Shown one piece after another: positions 1 to 10,172 of a stretch of DNA of 64,000 nucleotides. Made by a program: the position numbers and the translations under genes. The stretch covers positions 3,472,001-3,536,000 of the forward strand of contig NC_067205.1 in NCBI RefSeq assembly GCF_026262505.1, read 5' to 3'. This stretch comes from Trichomonas vaginalis G3. Lineage: Eukaryota; Parabasalia; Trichomonadida; Trichomonadidae. Position 1 is the first letter of the stretch; each line of letters starts with the position of its first letter. The notes under the pieces are model-generated. The model worked only from the letters and a program-made list of their open reading frames with translations. It was not told the DNA's origin and searched no databases.

Positions 1-1464
1 ATGTATGACCTCCTCACTGTTCTCATGAACTATTTCATCACTGTTCTCATGTATGACCTCCTCACTGTCTTTCATAAGCGTTTCAAAGTCTCCTTTACTC
101 ATTACTTCAATCTCATGCTGTTCACAGTAGTACTTAAACTCACTGTATATGTCTTTGTTGTATGTTATATTGCTTCCCATGTACTCCATGAATTTTTCAA
201 GCACTTCCTCATAATTCACTGTTTCTTTCTTTCCACGACCTTCTAATATCATACTTGCTTCGTAAATATAACTTCTTGCAGAACCGTCTCGCTTTCTACT
301 TCTCTTCACAAATTCTCTCATCTTGCCACCAAATACATTTGAACTACATGCAAAGAATTCATTCTCCTTCGCAAATTCTTTATATCTTCTGTAGCACTCT
401 GTACAATTCCATCCGGATACAAACTTTTCATAGAACTCCTCGTAAAACATTTGGTAAGGTGTTTTGTTCATTTCGATGAGTTCTTGTTTAGCCCTGGTGA
501 ATGGTATCTTCCTTACATCAAATTCACTTAAATCTTTCTTCATGAAGTACGTCAGTAAGTTTGAATAAAACTCTTCATTAAAGCTTTCAATGAGATTTGA
601 GAAATATTCGTAATTTCCTTTGTATCTGCTGCTTACGTCAATGACAACAAATCTTCTGTCGTCTTTGTCAATCTTTACTGAGTTGAAGTTGTTAGATATC
701 ATGATGATATTACAAACATTCTCTATCTTTCTTACTGGCTGACACTTCTGATTTAAGTCCAACTGAGTCTCTGTTACTATTGACTTTAGTGCGTCGTGGT
801 TCATGACCTTAGACGTATCGCATGAGCTTAGTTCATTGCATACGATGAGCTTCATGTTCTCAATAGCAGCATTGAATCTACCAACCACATTCTCTATTGC
901 CGTTATATTATTGTTGGCGTACTTGCTAATGAGCTCGCATAGAACATTACTAAGTACATTCTTACCAGTTCCTTGCTTTCCTATTAACAAAAGTACTGTT
1001 CCAGTCTTTCCACAAGGATTTTGAACGATGTAGGCGAACCAGTTCAAAACATACTCATAAAGCTCTTCATCCTCATTACATATGACATCGTGAACATGTT
1101 TCAAATATCCTTCAATAACGTTCTCATCTACTTCATTCAGTACCTCATACTCATATCCTCTGAAATAGCTGTAAATGTCATCTCTTTCGTCAAAGAATCT
1201 CATGCCTGACTTCATAAGATAGTTCTTGTTCTGACCCGCTTCATAAATCATCAGTGCGTTCACATCCTTCTCCTCAATACGTCCTACATAAATACTCTTC
1301 ATGAGCTTATTGAATTCCTTGCTATCTACTGACACAAGTGTTGTTGTGTCTCGTATTCCATCATAATCTTTCACTAGATATGTCATACGTGCTCCGTCAA
1401 TAACAACAACACATCTTCTTAAGTCATTTATAACACTAGCTATGTCAATACCGTCCTCACTCAT
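1..1464 (-). CDS. SF3 (D5/DUF5906-like) replicative helicase, left copy, partial at window edge
   Basis: An open frame runs from the ATG at 1464 off the left edge of the window (488 codons visible). It carries the superfamily 3 helicase signature: Walker A GKQGTGKN (about 960-983), a Walker B-like LIVCNEL, and a sensor/arginine-finger region with ISNN followed by DDRRF. These families unwind DNA next to a primase in NCLDV, phage P4-like and plasmid replicons. The last visible part holds Glu/His/Asn/Ser repeats encoded by a 48-bp tandem repeat. It lies just downstream of the primase-like gene on the same strand. The same region recurs inverted at about 34575-36038. As far as the window shows, this copy looks whole. 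Helicase call is firm; the exact family is inferred. Confidence 0.75.
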   Translation of the reverse strand, partial: MSEDGIDIASVINDLRRCVVVIDGARMTYLVKDYDGIRDTTTLVSVDSKEFNKLMKSIYVGRIEEKDVNALMIYEAGQNKNYLMKSGMRFFDERDDIYSYFRGYEYEVLNEVDENVIEGYLKHVHDVICNEDEELYEYVLNWFAYIVQNPCGKTGTVLLLIGKQGTGKNVLSNVLCELISKYANNNITAIENVVGRFNAAIENMKLIVCNELSSCDTSKVMNHDALKSIVTETQLDLNQKCQPVRKIENVCNIIMISNNFNSVKIDKDDRRFVVIDVSSRYKGNYEYFSNLIESFNEEFYSNLLTYFMKKDLSEFDVRKIPFTRAKQELIEMNKTPYQMFYEEFYEKFVSGWNCTECYRRYKEFAKENEFFACSSNVFGGKMREFVKRSRKRDGSARSYIYEASMILEGRGKKETVNYEEVLEKFMEYMGSNITYNKDIYSEFKYYCEQHEIEVMSKGDFETLMKDSEEVIHENSDEIVHENSEEVIH

Positions 1465-1468
1465 GTAC

Positions 1469-2269
1469 TTATTTCTTCCTCAAGTCCTTTAGTGTGAAAG
1501 TGTCTCTAAGTTCTATTTCAAGCAATTCATTTACACATCCTTTGCAATACTTCTCTATAAAATATTTCTGTCGTTCTTTACTAAGTTTCTTAACAGCTCT
1601 GAAGAACCATGTGTTTTGACTCAAACATCCTTCACAACTTCTCTCATTCATTCCTAGTTCTTTCATGTCATTATCTTCAACCTCTATGGTCTCATTGACT
1701 AAGGTCAAAGGGTTCTTAGTCATTGCTGGTCTTATCTGAAACAATGTTTGTGCAACAGGTTTAACTAGTTCAGCAACGTCCTTCCTTAATATGAATAGCT
1801 GTTTCCACTCATCTTTGCTAACAGTTCTTTCATAACCACTGACAGTAATGATTTCATTTGCTGACCTTAGACACTTATGTTCTATCATTTGTATTGCTTT
1901 TGTGTAAGGCTTTCGTGAGCATAGGTTGTATATGTCATTCCTGCAATGTTCATTCATGCCAATAGTACTAAATCCTTTCTTTGCTGTTGAGTGCATAATA
2001 TCCATTAGTTCCTGTGTTCGTATTGCTGTCTCATAAAATACAACAAGACCTTTGTCATCTATGACGTACTTACCGAAAACATTGCTTATATTCTTTAACC
2101 ATGAAATAACATCCTCATTCATGCTGTCAAACATGAAGTAAGGTCTTACATACTCTTCACTTATAAGATACTCCACAAAGTACTTGTTAAGCTCTATGTC
2201 CTCGTGAGCGATTTCATTAGGTTTGATATTAGTTCCTTTTGTCATTGCTGTCATGTACTTCACTCTCAT
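1469..2269 (-). CDS. putative primase-like protein, left copy
   Basis: The protein is about 266 aa from the ATG at 2269; an upstream TTG is not a plausible eukaryotic start. It has no family I recognise with certainty. Visible are an FMFDSM segment (around residue 45), which could be the first acidic motif of an archaeo-eukaryotic primase, and paired cysteines CEGC and CKGC about 30 residues apart (near 212-245) that look zinc-binding. Its place directly upstream of the SF3 helicase on the same strand is the usual primase-helicase arrangement. The primase role is inference from context and these weak motifs. Confidence 0.45.
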   Translation of the reverse strand: MRVKYMTAMTKGTNIKPNEIAHEDIELNKYFVEYLISEEYVRPYFMFDSMNEDVISWLKNISNVFGKYVIDDKGLVVFYETAIRTQELMDIMHSTAKKGFSTIGMNEHCRNDIYNLCSRKPYTKAIQMIEHKCLRSANEIITVSGYERTVSKDEWKQLFILRKDVAELVKPVAQTLFQIRPAMTKNPLTLVNETIEVEDNDMKELGMNERSCEGCLSQNTWFFRAVKKLSKERQKYFIEKYCKGCVNELLEIELRDTFTLKDLRKK

Positions 2270-2369
2270 AGTTCCTTTCAATAGCGTAAAAGTACTTCAT
2301 TGTTTCATAACTGCTCTAAATTCTGTTCAAAATTCGTACAACATAACTTTTTAACATTAGTGAAAGAAC

Positions 2370-3074
2370 ATGAGCGAAACAACAACATCTAACATTACAG
2401 AAGAAGTCAATGACAATGCCGATGAAAACATTACAGAAGGAGCTAGTGAAAATATTGACGAGTTCAGTGAGGAAGAAGATATTGAGGACGTCAATGAGAA
2501 CGTTAGTGGGGAACAAACTCAATGGGAAACATTGAGAAATCATGAAGATTATGAGATTTGTACGACATATCCTTTTACTATTCGTCGAAAGAAAAACAAA
2601 CATATTAAGAGTGAATGCTTAAATAATCATGGTTATATTGAGCTTAGTTTAAACAACAAAACACATTTAAAGCATAGAATTATTGCAGAACAGTGGATTG
2701 AAAATCCAAACAATTTGAAAGAAATAGACCATATAAATCATGATAGAACGGACAACAGAATCTCAAACCTTCGTTGGTGTTCTAAATCTGAAAACAATAG
2801 AAATAAAAGCAAGTATGGCGATATAGTTTATGAGTTCGTTGATGAAATATCTGACGAAGCTGTTGAAATAACAGATTATGGTAAGCATTCGTTTGAGTTC
2901 TACTACTATGTTGAGAATGAGGACGCATTCTATTATTATACAGGTCTTAACTATCGAAAACTTCATATAAACTTTACAAAAACAGGTGCTGCTTATGTTT
3001 GTATGATAGATACAGAAAACAAGAGTGTAATTTTATGCATAAACAAATTCAAACGCTTGTACGGCTTCATGTAG
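2370..3074 (+). CDS. HNH endonuclease with NUMOD4-like domain, left copy
   Basis: The product is 234 aa. An acidic, Asn/Glu-rich N-terminus (1-50) precedes a NUMOD4-like segment (W..L....YEI...YPF.IR, about 52-75). Then comes an HNH core with HRIIAEQW, an EIDHINHD block and NRISNLRW (about 100-140). The C-terminal ~90 residues are unassigned. HNH proteins of this build nick or cut DNA and are often selfish or linked to mobile elements. It is divergent from the primase-like gene and points into the tandem array. An identical copy lies inverted at 32965-33669. It appears intact. Domain call is firm; biological role unknown. Confidence 0.8.
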   Translation: MSETTTSNITEEVNDNADENITEGASENIDEFSEEEDIEDVNENVSGEQTQWETLRNHEDYEICTTYPFTIRRKKNKHIKSECLNNHGYIELSLNNKTHLKHRIIAEQWIENPNNLKEIDHINHDRTDNRISNLRWCSKSENNRNKSKYGDIVYEFVDEISDEAVEITDYGKHSFEFYYYVENEDAFYYYTGLNYRKLHINFTKTGAAYVCMIDTENKSVILCINKFKRLYGFM

Positions 3075-4169
3075 GACAAACATTATTTTTCAACACTAAC
3101 GCCAACACGTAGGACAAACATTCATGACTAACATTACTGTATAACATAAATGATTTGTCATGATTTAATCGTAAATGTTTTGTCATGATTTCATCGTACA
3201 TGTTTTGTCATGATTTCATCGTACATGTTTTGTCATGATTTCATCGTAAATGTTTTGTCAAGACTTTTTCATCGTAATGAGCGTAAATGATCCAAAAATA
3301 TATTTTAGGTGAAGAGGTGAGATCTCACCTCTTTTCTCACCTCATGAATTGTCATGACTTCTTCATCGTAAATGTTTTGTCAAGACTTCTTCATCGTAAT
3401 GAGCGTATATGTTTTGTCATGACCTCATCGTATATGTTTTGTCAAGACTTCTTCGTATATGTTTTGTCATGATTTAATCGTATATGTTTTGTCATGATTT
3501 AATCGTATATGTTTTGTCATGACTTCTTCGTAATGAACGTATATGTTTTGTCAAGACTTCTTCGTATATGTTTTGTCATGATTTAATCGTATATGTTTTG
3601 TCATGATTTAATCGTATATGTTTTGTCATGATTTAATCGTATATGTTTTGTCATGACTTCTTCATCGTAAATGTTTTGTCAAGACTTCTTCGTATATGTT
3701 TTGTCATGATTTAATCGTATATGTTTTGTCAAGACTTCTTCGTATATGTTTTGTCATGATTTAATCGTATATGTTTTGTCATGATTTAATCGTATATGTT
3801 TTGTCATGACTTCTTCGTAATGAACGTATATGTTTTGTCAAGACTTCTTCGTATATGTTTTGTCATGATTTAATCGTATATGTTTTGTCATGATTTAATC
3901 GTATATGTTTTGTCATGATTTAATCGTATATGTTTTGTCAAGACTTCTTCGTATATGTTTTGTCATGATTTAATCGTATATGTTTTGTCATGATTTAATC
4001 GTATATGTTTTGTCATGACTTCTTCATCGTAATGAGCGTAAATGTTTTGTCAAGACTTCTTCGTACATGTTTTGTCAAAACTTCATCGTACATGTTTTGT
4101 CATGATTTCATCGTAATGAACGTAAATGTTTTGTGAAGAATATAACAACCGCCTGAATTCAGACGGTTG

Positions 4170-4350
4170 CTTTTTATACAAAATTCACACAGGAAAATTC
4201 TTGAGTTTTGGTTGAAAGAATACGGTCGAGCCAAAAGTGGCTCAACCTCAAAACAAACATTTTATGAGCTTACTAAGGAACTTATGAATGAATTCAAAGG
4301 TATTTGCATACATCCTGACCTCGTTCATTTTGTTGCTGAATTCAGCAAAA
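4170..4350 (+). pseudogene. KilA-N gene fragment inside the array
   Basis: The translation matches the central KilA-N domain of the gene at 22716-23381 (EFWLKEYGRAKSG, then YELTK and CIHPDLVHFVAE). It is only a fragment and ends at the 16-bp palindrome TTGCTGAATTCAGCAA, followed by a hairpin module. A longer version of the same fragment lies on the other strand at 8690-8960. It is captured DNA, not a working gene. Confidence 0.8.
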
Positions 4351-4375
4351 ATAATGTTTAGGGTAGATGGTTTTT

Positions 4376-4576
4376 AGGTGTCACCATGTCACCATGTCAC
4401 CAGGTCATTTAACTTCTCTGAAAAAATGTGACAACATGACATTTTGACAACATCACAGGAGGAAGGCAGTTATGAATTATTTTTGAAGAACTGAAGGTGT
4501 CACCATGTCACCATGTCACCAGGTCATTTAACTTCTCTGAAAAATGTGACAACATGACATTTTGACAACATCACAG
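4376..4576. repeat. duplicated ~80-bp block (4376-4455, 4497-4576)
   Basis: Two nearly identical copies start with GGTGTCACCATGTCACCATG and end with TTTTGACAACATCACAGG, separated by about 40 bp. The two halves are partly self-complementary (TGTCACC against GGTGACA-like words). The mirrored place in the right arm (about 8435-8520) has related but altered words (GGTAACATGGTAACA), as if both stem sides changed together. Confidence 0.75.
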
Positions 4577-5470
4577 GAAATAAATGTTTACGTTAATGTT
4601 TTGTCATGATTTCATCGTACATGTTTTGTCATGATTTCATCGTAAATGATTTGTCATGACTTCATCGTACATGTTTTGTCAAGACTTCTTCATCGTAATG
4701 AACGTACATGTTTTGTCATGATTTCTTCATCGTAAATGTTTTGTCATGATTTCTTCGTTTATGATTTGTCAAGACTTCTTCATCGTAATGAACGTACATG
4801 TTTTGTCATGATTTCTTCATCGTAATGAACGTAAATGTTTTGTCAAGACTTCTTCATCGTAATGAGTGTAAATCAGACAAAAATATATTTTAGGTGAAGA
4901 GGTGAGATCTAACCTCTTTTCTCACCTCTTTTCTCACCTCTTTTCTCACCTCATTGAATTTTCATGACTTCTTCGTATATGTTTTGTCAAACATGAACGT
5001 AAATGTTTTGTCATGATTTCATCGTAAATGTTTTGTCATGATTTCTTCATCGTAATGAGCGTAAATGATCCAAAAATAATGTTTAGGGTAGATGGTTAGA
5101 TCTAACCTCATTTCTACCCTCATTTCTACCCTCATGAATTTTCATACGGAATCTCTTCGTATATGTTTTGTCATGATTTCTTCGTAAATGATTTGTCGAA
5201 ACTTCTTCATCGTAATGAGCGTAAATGATCCAAAAATAATGTTTAGGGTAGATGGTTAGATCTAACCTCATTTCTACCCTCATTTCTACCCTCATGAATT
5301 TTCATACGGAATCTCTTCGTATATGTTTTGTCATGATTTCTTCATCGTAATGAACGTATATTCTTTGTCAAACATGAACGTAAATGATCCAAAAATAATG
5401 TTTATGTTAGAATGTTAGATCTAACACCTTTTCTAACATGTTTTCTAACATGTTTTCTAACATGGAGGAT

Positions 5471-6085
5471 TTCATTAGATATGCACATTCTTCCCTAAAC
5501 ATTATTTTAGTTAAAGTCCATCAAATATTTTTAGGATACTTTCACCAAATAATGTGTATATCTAATGAAACAGTAAAGTATTATATCTATTAAATCGTCT
5601 ATGATGTAAATTATGTATAGAATGAAATGGAGGAAGAATGTGTATATCTAATGAAACAGTAAAGTATTATATCTATTAAATCGTCTATGATGTAAATTGT
5701 GTATAGAATGAAATGGAGGATTTCATTAGATATGCACATTCTTCCCTAAACATTATTTTAGTTAAAGTCCATCAACTATTTTTAGGATACTTTCACCAAA
5801 TAATGTGTATATCTAATGAAACAGTAAAGTATTATATCTATTAAATCGTCTATGATGTAAATTATGTATAGAATGAAATGGAGGAAGAATGTGTATATCT
5901 AATGAAACAGTAAAGTATTATATCTATTAAATCGTCTATGATGTAAATTGTGTATAGAATGAAATGGAGGAAGAATGTGTATATCTAATGAAACAGTAAA
6001 GTATTATATCTATTAAATCGTCTATGATGTAAATTGTGTATAGAATGAAATGAAGGAAGAATGTGCATATCTAATGAAATCCTCC
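5471..6085. repeat. central satellite of the palindrome (~85-bp units)
   Basis: Several direct copies of an ~85-bp unit (GAATGTGTATATCTAATGAA ... TCGTCTATGATGTAAATT ... GAATGAAATGGAGG) lie here, two of them separated by a longer variant containing TTAAAGTCCATCAA. The block is bracketed by inverted copies of GGAGGATTTCATTAGATATG (about 5464 and 6084). The symmetry centre of the surrounding palindrome falls near 5.77 kb. No gene is present. Confidence 0.8.
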
Positions 6086-7539
6086 ATGTTAGAAAACATG
6101 TTAGAAAAGGTGTTAGATCTAACATTCTAACATAAACATTATTTTTGGGTCATTTACGCTCATTACGATGAAGAAATCATGACAAAACATATACGCTCAT
6201 GTTTGACAAAACATTTACACTCATTACGATGAAGAAGTTTCGACAAATCATTTACGATGAAGAAATCATGACAAAACATTTACGCTCATGTTCGACAAAA
6301 CATATACGATGAAGAAGTCATGACAAAACATTTACGTTCATGTTTGACAAAACATGTACGTTCATTACGATGAAGAAGTCTTGACAAAACATTTACGAAG
6401 AGATTCCGTATGAAAATTCATGAGGGTAGAAATGAGGGTAGAAATGAGGTTAGATCTAACCATCTACCCTAAACATTATTTTTGGATCATTTACGCTCAT
6501 GTTTGACAAAACATTTACACTCATTACGATGAAAAGTCATGACAAAACATTTACGAAGAAATCATGACAAAACATATACGATGAAGTTTCGACAAAACAT
6601 GTACGATGAAGTTTCGACAAAACATGTACGATGAAGAAATCATGACAAAACATTTACGCTCATTACGATGAAGAAGTCTTGACAAAGCATATACGATGAA
6701 GTTTTGACAAATCATTTACGTTCACGTTTGACAAATCATTTACGATGAAATCATGACAAAGCATATACGCTCATTACGATGAAGAAATCATGAAAATTCA
6801 TGAGGGTAGAAATGAGGGTAGAAATGAGGTTAGATCTAACCATCTACCCTAAACATTATTTTTGGATCATTTACGCTCATTACGATGAAAAAGTCTTGAC
6901 AAAGCATATACGATGAAGTTTTGACAAAACATTTACGTTCATGTTTGACAAAACATATACGCTCATTACGATGAAGAAGTCTTGACAAAACATTTACACT
7001 CATTACGATGAAGAAGTCTTGACAAAACATTTACACTCATTACGATGAAGAAGTCTTGACAAAACATATACGATGAGGTCATGACAAAACATTTACGCTC
7101 ATTCCGATGAAGAAGTCTTGACAAAACATGTACGATGAAATCATGACAAAGCATATACGTTCATGTTTGACAAAGCATATACGATGAAGAAGTCATGACA
7201 AAACATATACGAAGAAATCATGACAAAACATATACGATGAAATCATGACAAAACATATACGCTCATTACGATGAAGAAATCATGACAAAACATTTACGCT
7301 CATTACGATGAAGAAATCATGACAAAACATTTACGCTCATTACGATGAAGAAATCATGAAAATTCAATGAGGTGAGAAAAGAGGTGAGAAAAGAGGTGAG
7401 ATCTCACCTCTTCACCTAAACATTATTTTTGGATCATTTACGCTCATTACGATGAAGAAATCATGACAAAACATTTACGATGAAATCATGACAAAACATA
7501 TACGCTCATGTTTGACAAAACATATACGATGAAATCTAT

Positions 7540-7745
7540 GAACATAATAATATTTCAAACCAGGAGCCAAATTCTTGCGATTTTCATATGGAATCTCTTC
7601 TCTCGGTTTTCCGAGGTAAGCAATTATATGAAATCATTTACACTCATTACGATGAAATCTATGAACATAATAATATTTCAAACCAGGAGCCAAATTCTTG
7701 CGATTTTCATATGGAATCTCTTCTCTCGGTTTTTCGAGGGAAACA
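7540..7745 (-). pseudogene. two tandem fragments of a KilA-N/DUF3627-type gene inside the array
   Basis: Two direct copies (about 7540-7625 and 7664-7745) contain CAAATTCTTGCGATTTTC and a TCTCGGTTTTCCGAGG-like hairpin. They match part of the KilA-N gene of Polinton A around 19795-19890. They are fragments embedded in 25-bp repeats and are not coding on their own. They show that the array has taken up Polinton gene pieces more than once. Confidence 0.8.
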
Positions 7746-8539
7746 ATCATATGAAATCATTTACACTCATTACGATGAAATCTATGACAAAACATATACG
7801 AAGAAGTTTTGACAAAACATAAACGAAGAAATCATGACAAAACATATACGATGAAATCTATGACAAAACATATACGAAGAAGTTTTGACAAAACATATAC
7901 AATGAAATCATGACAAAACATATACGCTCATTACGATGAAGAAATCATGAAAATTCATGAGGTGAGAAAAGAGGTGAGAAAAGAGGTGAGATCTCACCTC
8001 TTCACCTAAACATTATTTTTGTCTGATTTACGCTCATTACGAAGAGGTCATGACAAAACATATACGATGAAATCATGACAAAACATATACGAAGAGGTCA
8101 TGACAAAACATATACGATGAAATCATGACAAAACATATACGATGAAATCATGACAAAACATATACGAAGAGGTCATGACAAAACATATACGAAGAGGTCA
8201 TGACAAAACATATACGAAGAGGTCATGACAAAACATATACGAAGAAGTTTTGACAAAACATATACGAAGAGGTCATGACAAAACATATACGAAGAGGTCA
8301 TGACAAAACATATACGAAGAAGTTTTGACAAAACATAAACGAAGAAATCATGACAAAACATATACGAAGAGGTCATGACAAAACATTTACGAAGAAGTTT
8401 TGACAAAACATTTACGAAGAAGTTTATTTCCTGGACTGTTGTCTAAATGTCATGTTGTCAGTAATTTTAAGAGAAGTTAATTAACCTGGTAGCACATGGT
8501 AACATGGTAACAGTGAAAACATTAATGTAAACATTATTT

Positions 8540-8971
8540 TTGCTGAATTCAGCAACAAAATGAACGAGGTCAGGATGTATGCAAATACCTTTGAATTCAT
8601 TCATAACGCCTTAGTAAGCTCATAAAATGCTTGTTTTTGCATCACATTTTGACGAAGTGAAGATCTTCACTTCGTCAAAAATGTTTTGCATTCTCTACTG
8701 TATCTTCGAGTTCTTCTTCATCTAACTTCTCATGAACTTTCTTGTCTATGGAGTCCATAATATCTTTGACATAAAATGCATACTTTACAGAGCACCATTC
8801 AGCAACAAAATGAACAAGGTCAGGATGTATGCAAATACCTTTGAATTCATTCATAAGTTCCTTAGTAAGCTCATAAAATGTTTGTTTTGAGGTTGAGCCA
8901 CTTTTGGCTCGACCGTATTCTTTCAACCAAAACTCAAGAATTTTCCTGTGTGAATTTTGTATAAAAAGCAA
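8540..8971 (-). pseudogene. KilA-N gene fragments at the mirrored array position
   Basis: Two adjoining fragments of the KilA-N gene lie here. The longer one (about 8690-8960) shows WLKEYGRAKSG, HPDLVHFVAEWCSVKYAFYV and DEEELEDTVENAK. Between them sits a 34-bp palindrome (about 8647-8680; TTTTGACGAAGTGA arms around AGATCT). The fragment pairs with 4170-4350 in the other arm. It is a fossil of an accessory Polinton gene. Confidence 0.8.
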
Positions 8972-10172
8972 CCGTCTGAATTCAGGCGGTTGTTATATTC
9001 TTCACAAAACATTTACGTTCATTACGATGAAATCATGACAAAACATGTACGATGAAGTTTTGACAAAACATGTACGAAGAAGTCTTGACAAAACATTTAC
9101 GCTCATTACGATGAAGAAGTCATGACAAAACATATACGATTAAATCATGACAAAACATATACGATTAAATCATGACAAAACATATACGAAGAAGTCTTGA
9201 CAAAACATATACGTTCATTACGAAGAAGTCATGACAAAACATATACGATTAAATCATGACAAAACATATACGATTAAATCATGACAAAACATATACGAAG
9301 AAGTCTTGACAAAACATATACGTTCATTACGAAGAAGTCATGACAAAACATATACGATTAAATCATGACAAAACATATACGAAGAAGTCTTGACAAAACA
9401 TATACGATTAAATCATGACAAAACATATACGAAGAAGTCTTGACAAAACATTTACGATGAAGAAGTCATGACAAAACATATACGATTAAATCATGACAAA
9501 ACATATACGATTAAATCATGACAAAACATATACGATTAAATCATGACAAAACATATACGAAGAAGTCTTGACAAAACATATACGTTCATTACGAAGAAGT
9601 CATGACAAAACATATACGATTAATCATGACAAAACATATACGATTAAATCATGACAAAACATATACGAAGAAGTCTTGACAAAACATATACGATGAGGTC
9701 ATGACAAAACATATACGCTCATTACGATGAAGAAGTCTTGACAAAACATTTACGATGAAGAAGTCATGACAATTCATGAGGTGAGAAAAGAGGTGAGATC
9801 TCACCTCTTCACCTAAAATATATTTTTGGATCATTTACGCTCATTACGATGAAAAAGTCTTGACAAAACATTTACGATGAAATCATGACAAAACATGTAC
9901 GATGAAATCATGACAAAACATTTACGATGAAATCATGACAAAACATGAGTTAGTATGGTTAAGTCGTGTATTGTGGCACTGCGTTCCACCTTACCCAATA
10001 CTTGTGAATTTGACACTTTACAAAACCGTTAACGTATATTTTACAACATGAACGCAAAAACTAATTTAACCTTAAATATTTACTAAGCCGCCAACCACTT
10101 CACTAACGAACTCACTAATGTAAAAAATAAACGTTCTCACTATCGTTCTCACTAACGACTTCACTAATGTTC

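Larger units (their letters stand above)
1..3223. repeat. left arm of large inverted repeat (primase/helicase/HNH unit)
   Basis: This stretch is the near-identical reverse complement of 32816-36038: positions pair as x and 36039-x over most of the arm (for example HNH 2370-3074 with 32965-33669). A few small differences separate the arms, so they are not a trivial duplication of one read. The repeat may extend left of the window. Beyond 3223 the pairing continues with 9947 and downward, because Polinton A interrupts the other arm. Confidence 0.9.
3110..5470. repeat. 25-bp tandem repeat array, left arm of palindrome
   Basis: Repeats of about 25 bp have the form CGTATATGTTTTGTCATGA + TTTAAT, with variants CGTAAATG, CGTACATG and ...CAAGACTTCTT. 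Short CGTAATGAACGTA or CGTAATGAGCGTA inserts break the register. The array is interrupted by hairpin modules (3292-3350, 4872-4957, 5069-5142, 5228-5301, 5388-5470), by a KilA-N gene fragment (about 4170-4350), and by an ~80-bp duplicated block rich in TGTCACCA (4376-4455 and 4497-4576). The whole is mirrored at 6086-9947. I see no gene; ORFs here only read through the repeat. Confidence 0.9.
6086..9947. repeat. 25-bp tandem repeat array, right arm of palindrome
   Basis: This is the inverted counterpart of 3224-5470, with more repeat units, so the arms differ in length. Hairpin modules lie at about 6090-6155, 6418-6484, 6797-6868, 7361-7432, 7948-8020 and 9767-9830. Embedded gene fragments lie at 7540-7625, 7664-7745, 8540-8640 and 8690-8960. 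It ends at 9947, where Polinton A begins. No functional gene was seen. Confidence 0.9.

Noticed and set aside
3287-9834. Many ORFs of 60-105 codons in the array reading FVMTSSYMFCQDFF-like repeats
   Set aside because: They are translations of the 25-bp repeat in one frame; their mirrored copies and lack of any other coding sign show they are not genes.
3110-9947. Regular 25-bp repeats look at first like a CRISPR array
   Set aside because: The units are contiguous without unique spacers, appear on both strands as a palindrome, and are in eukaryotic-type DNA with no cas genes.
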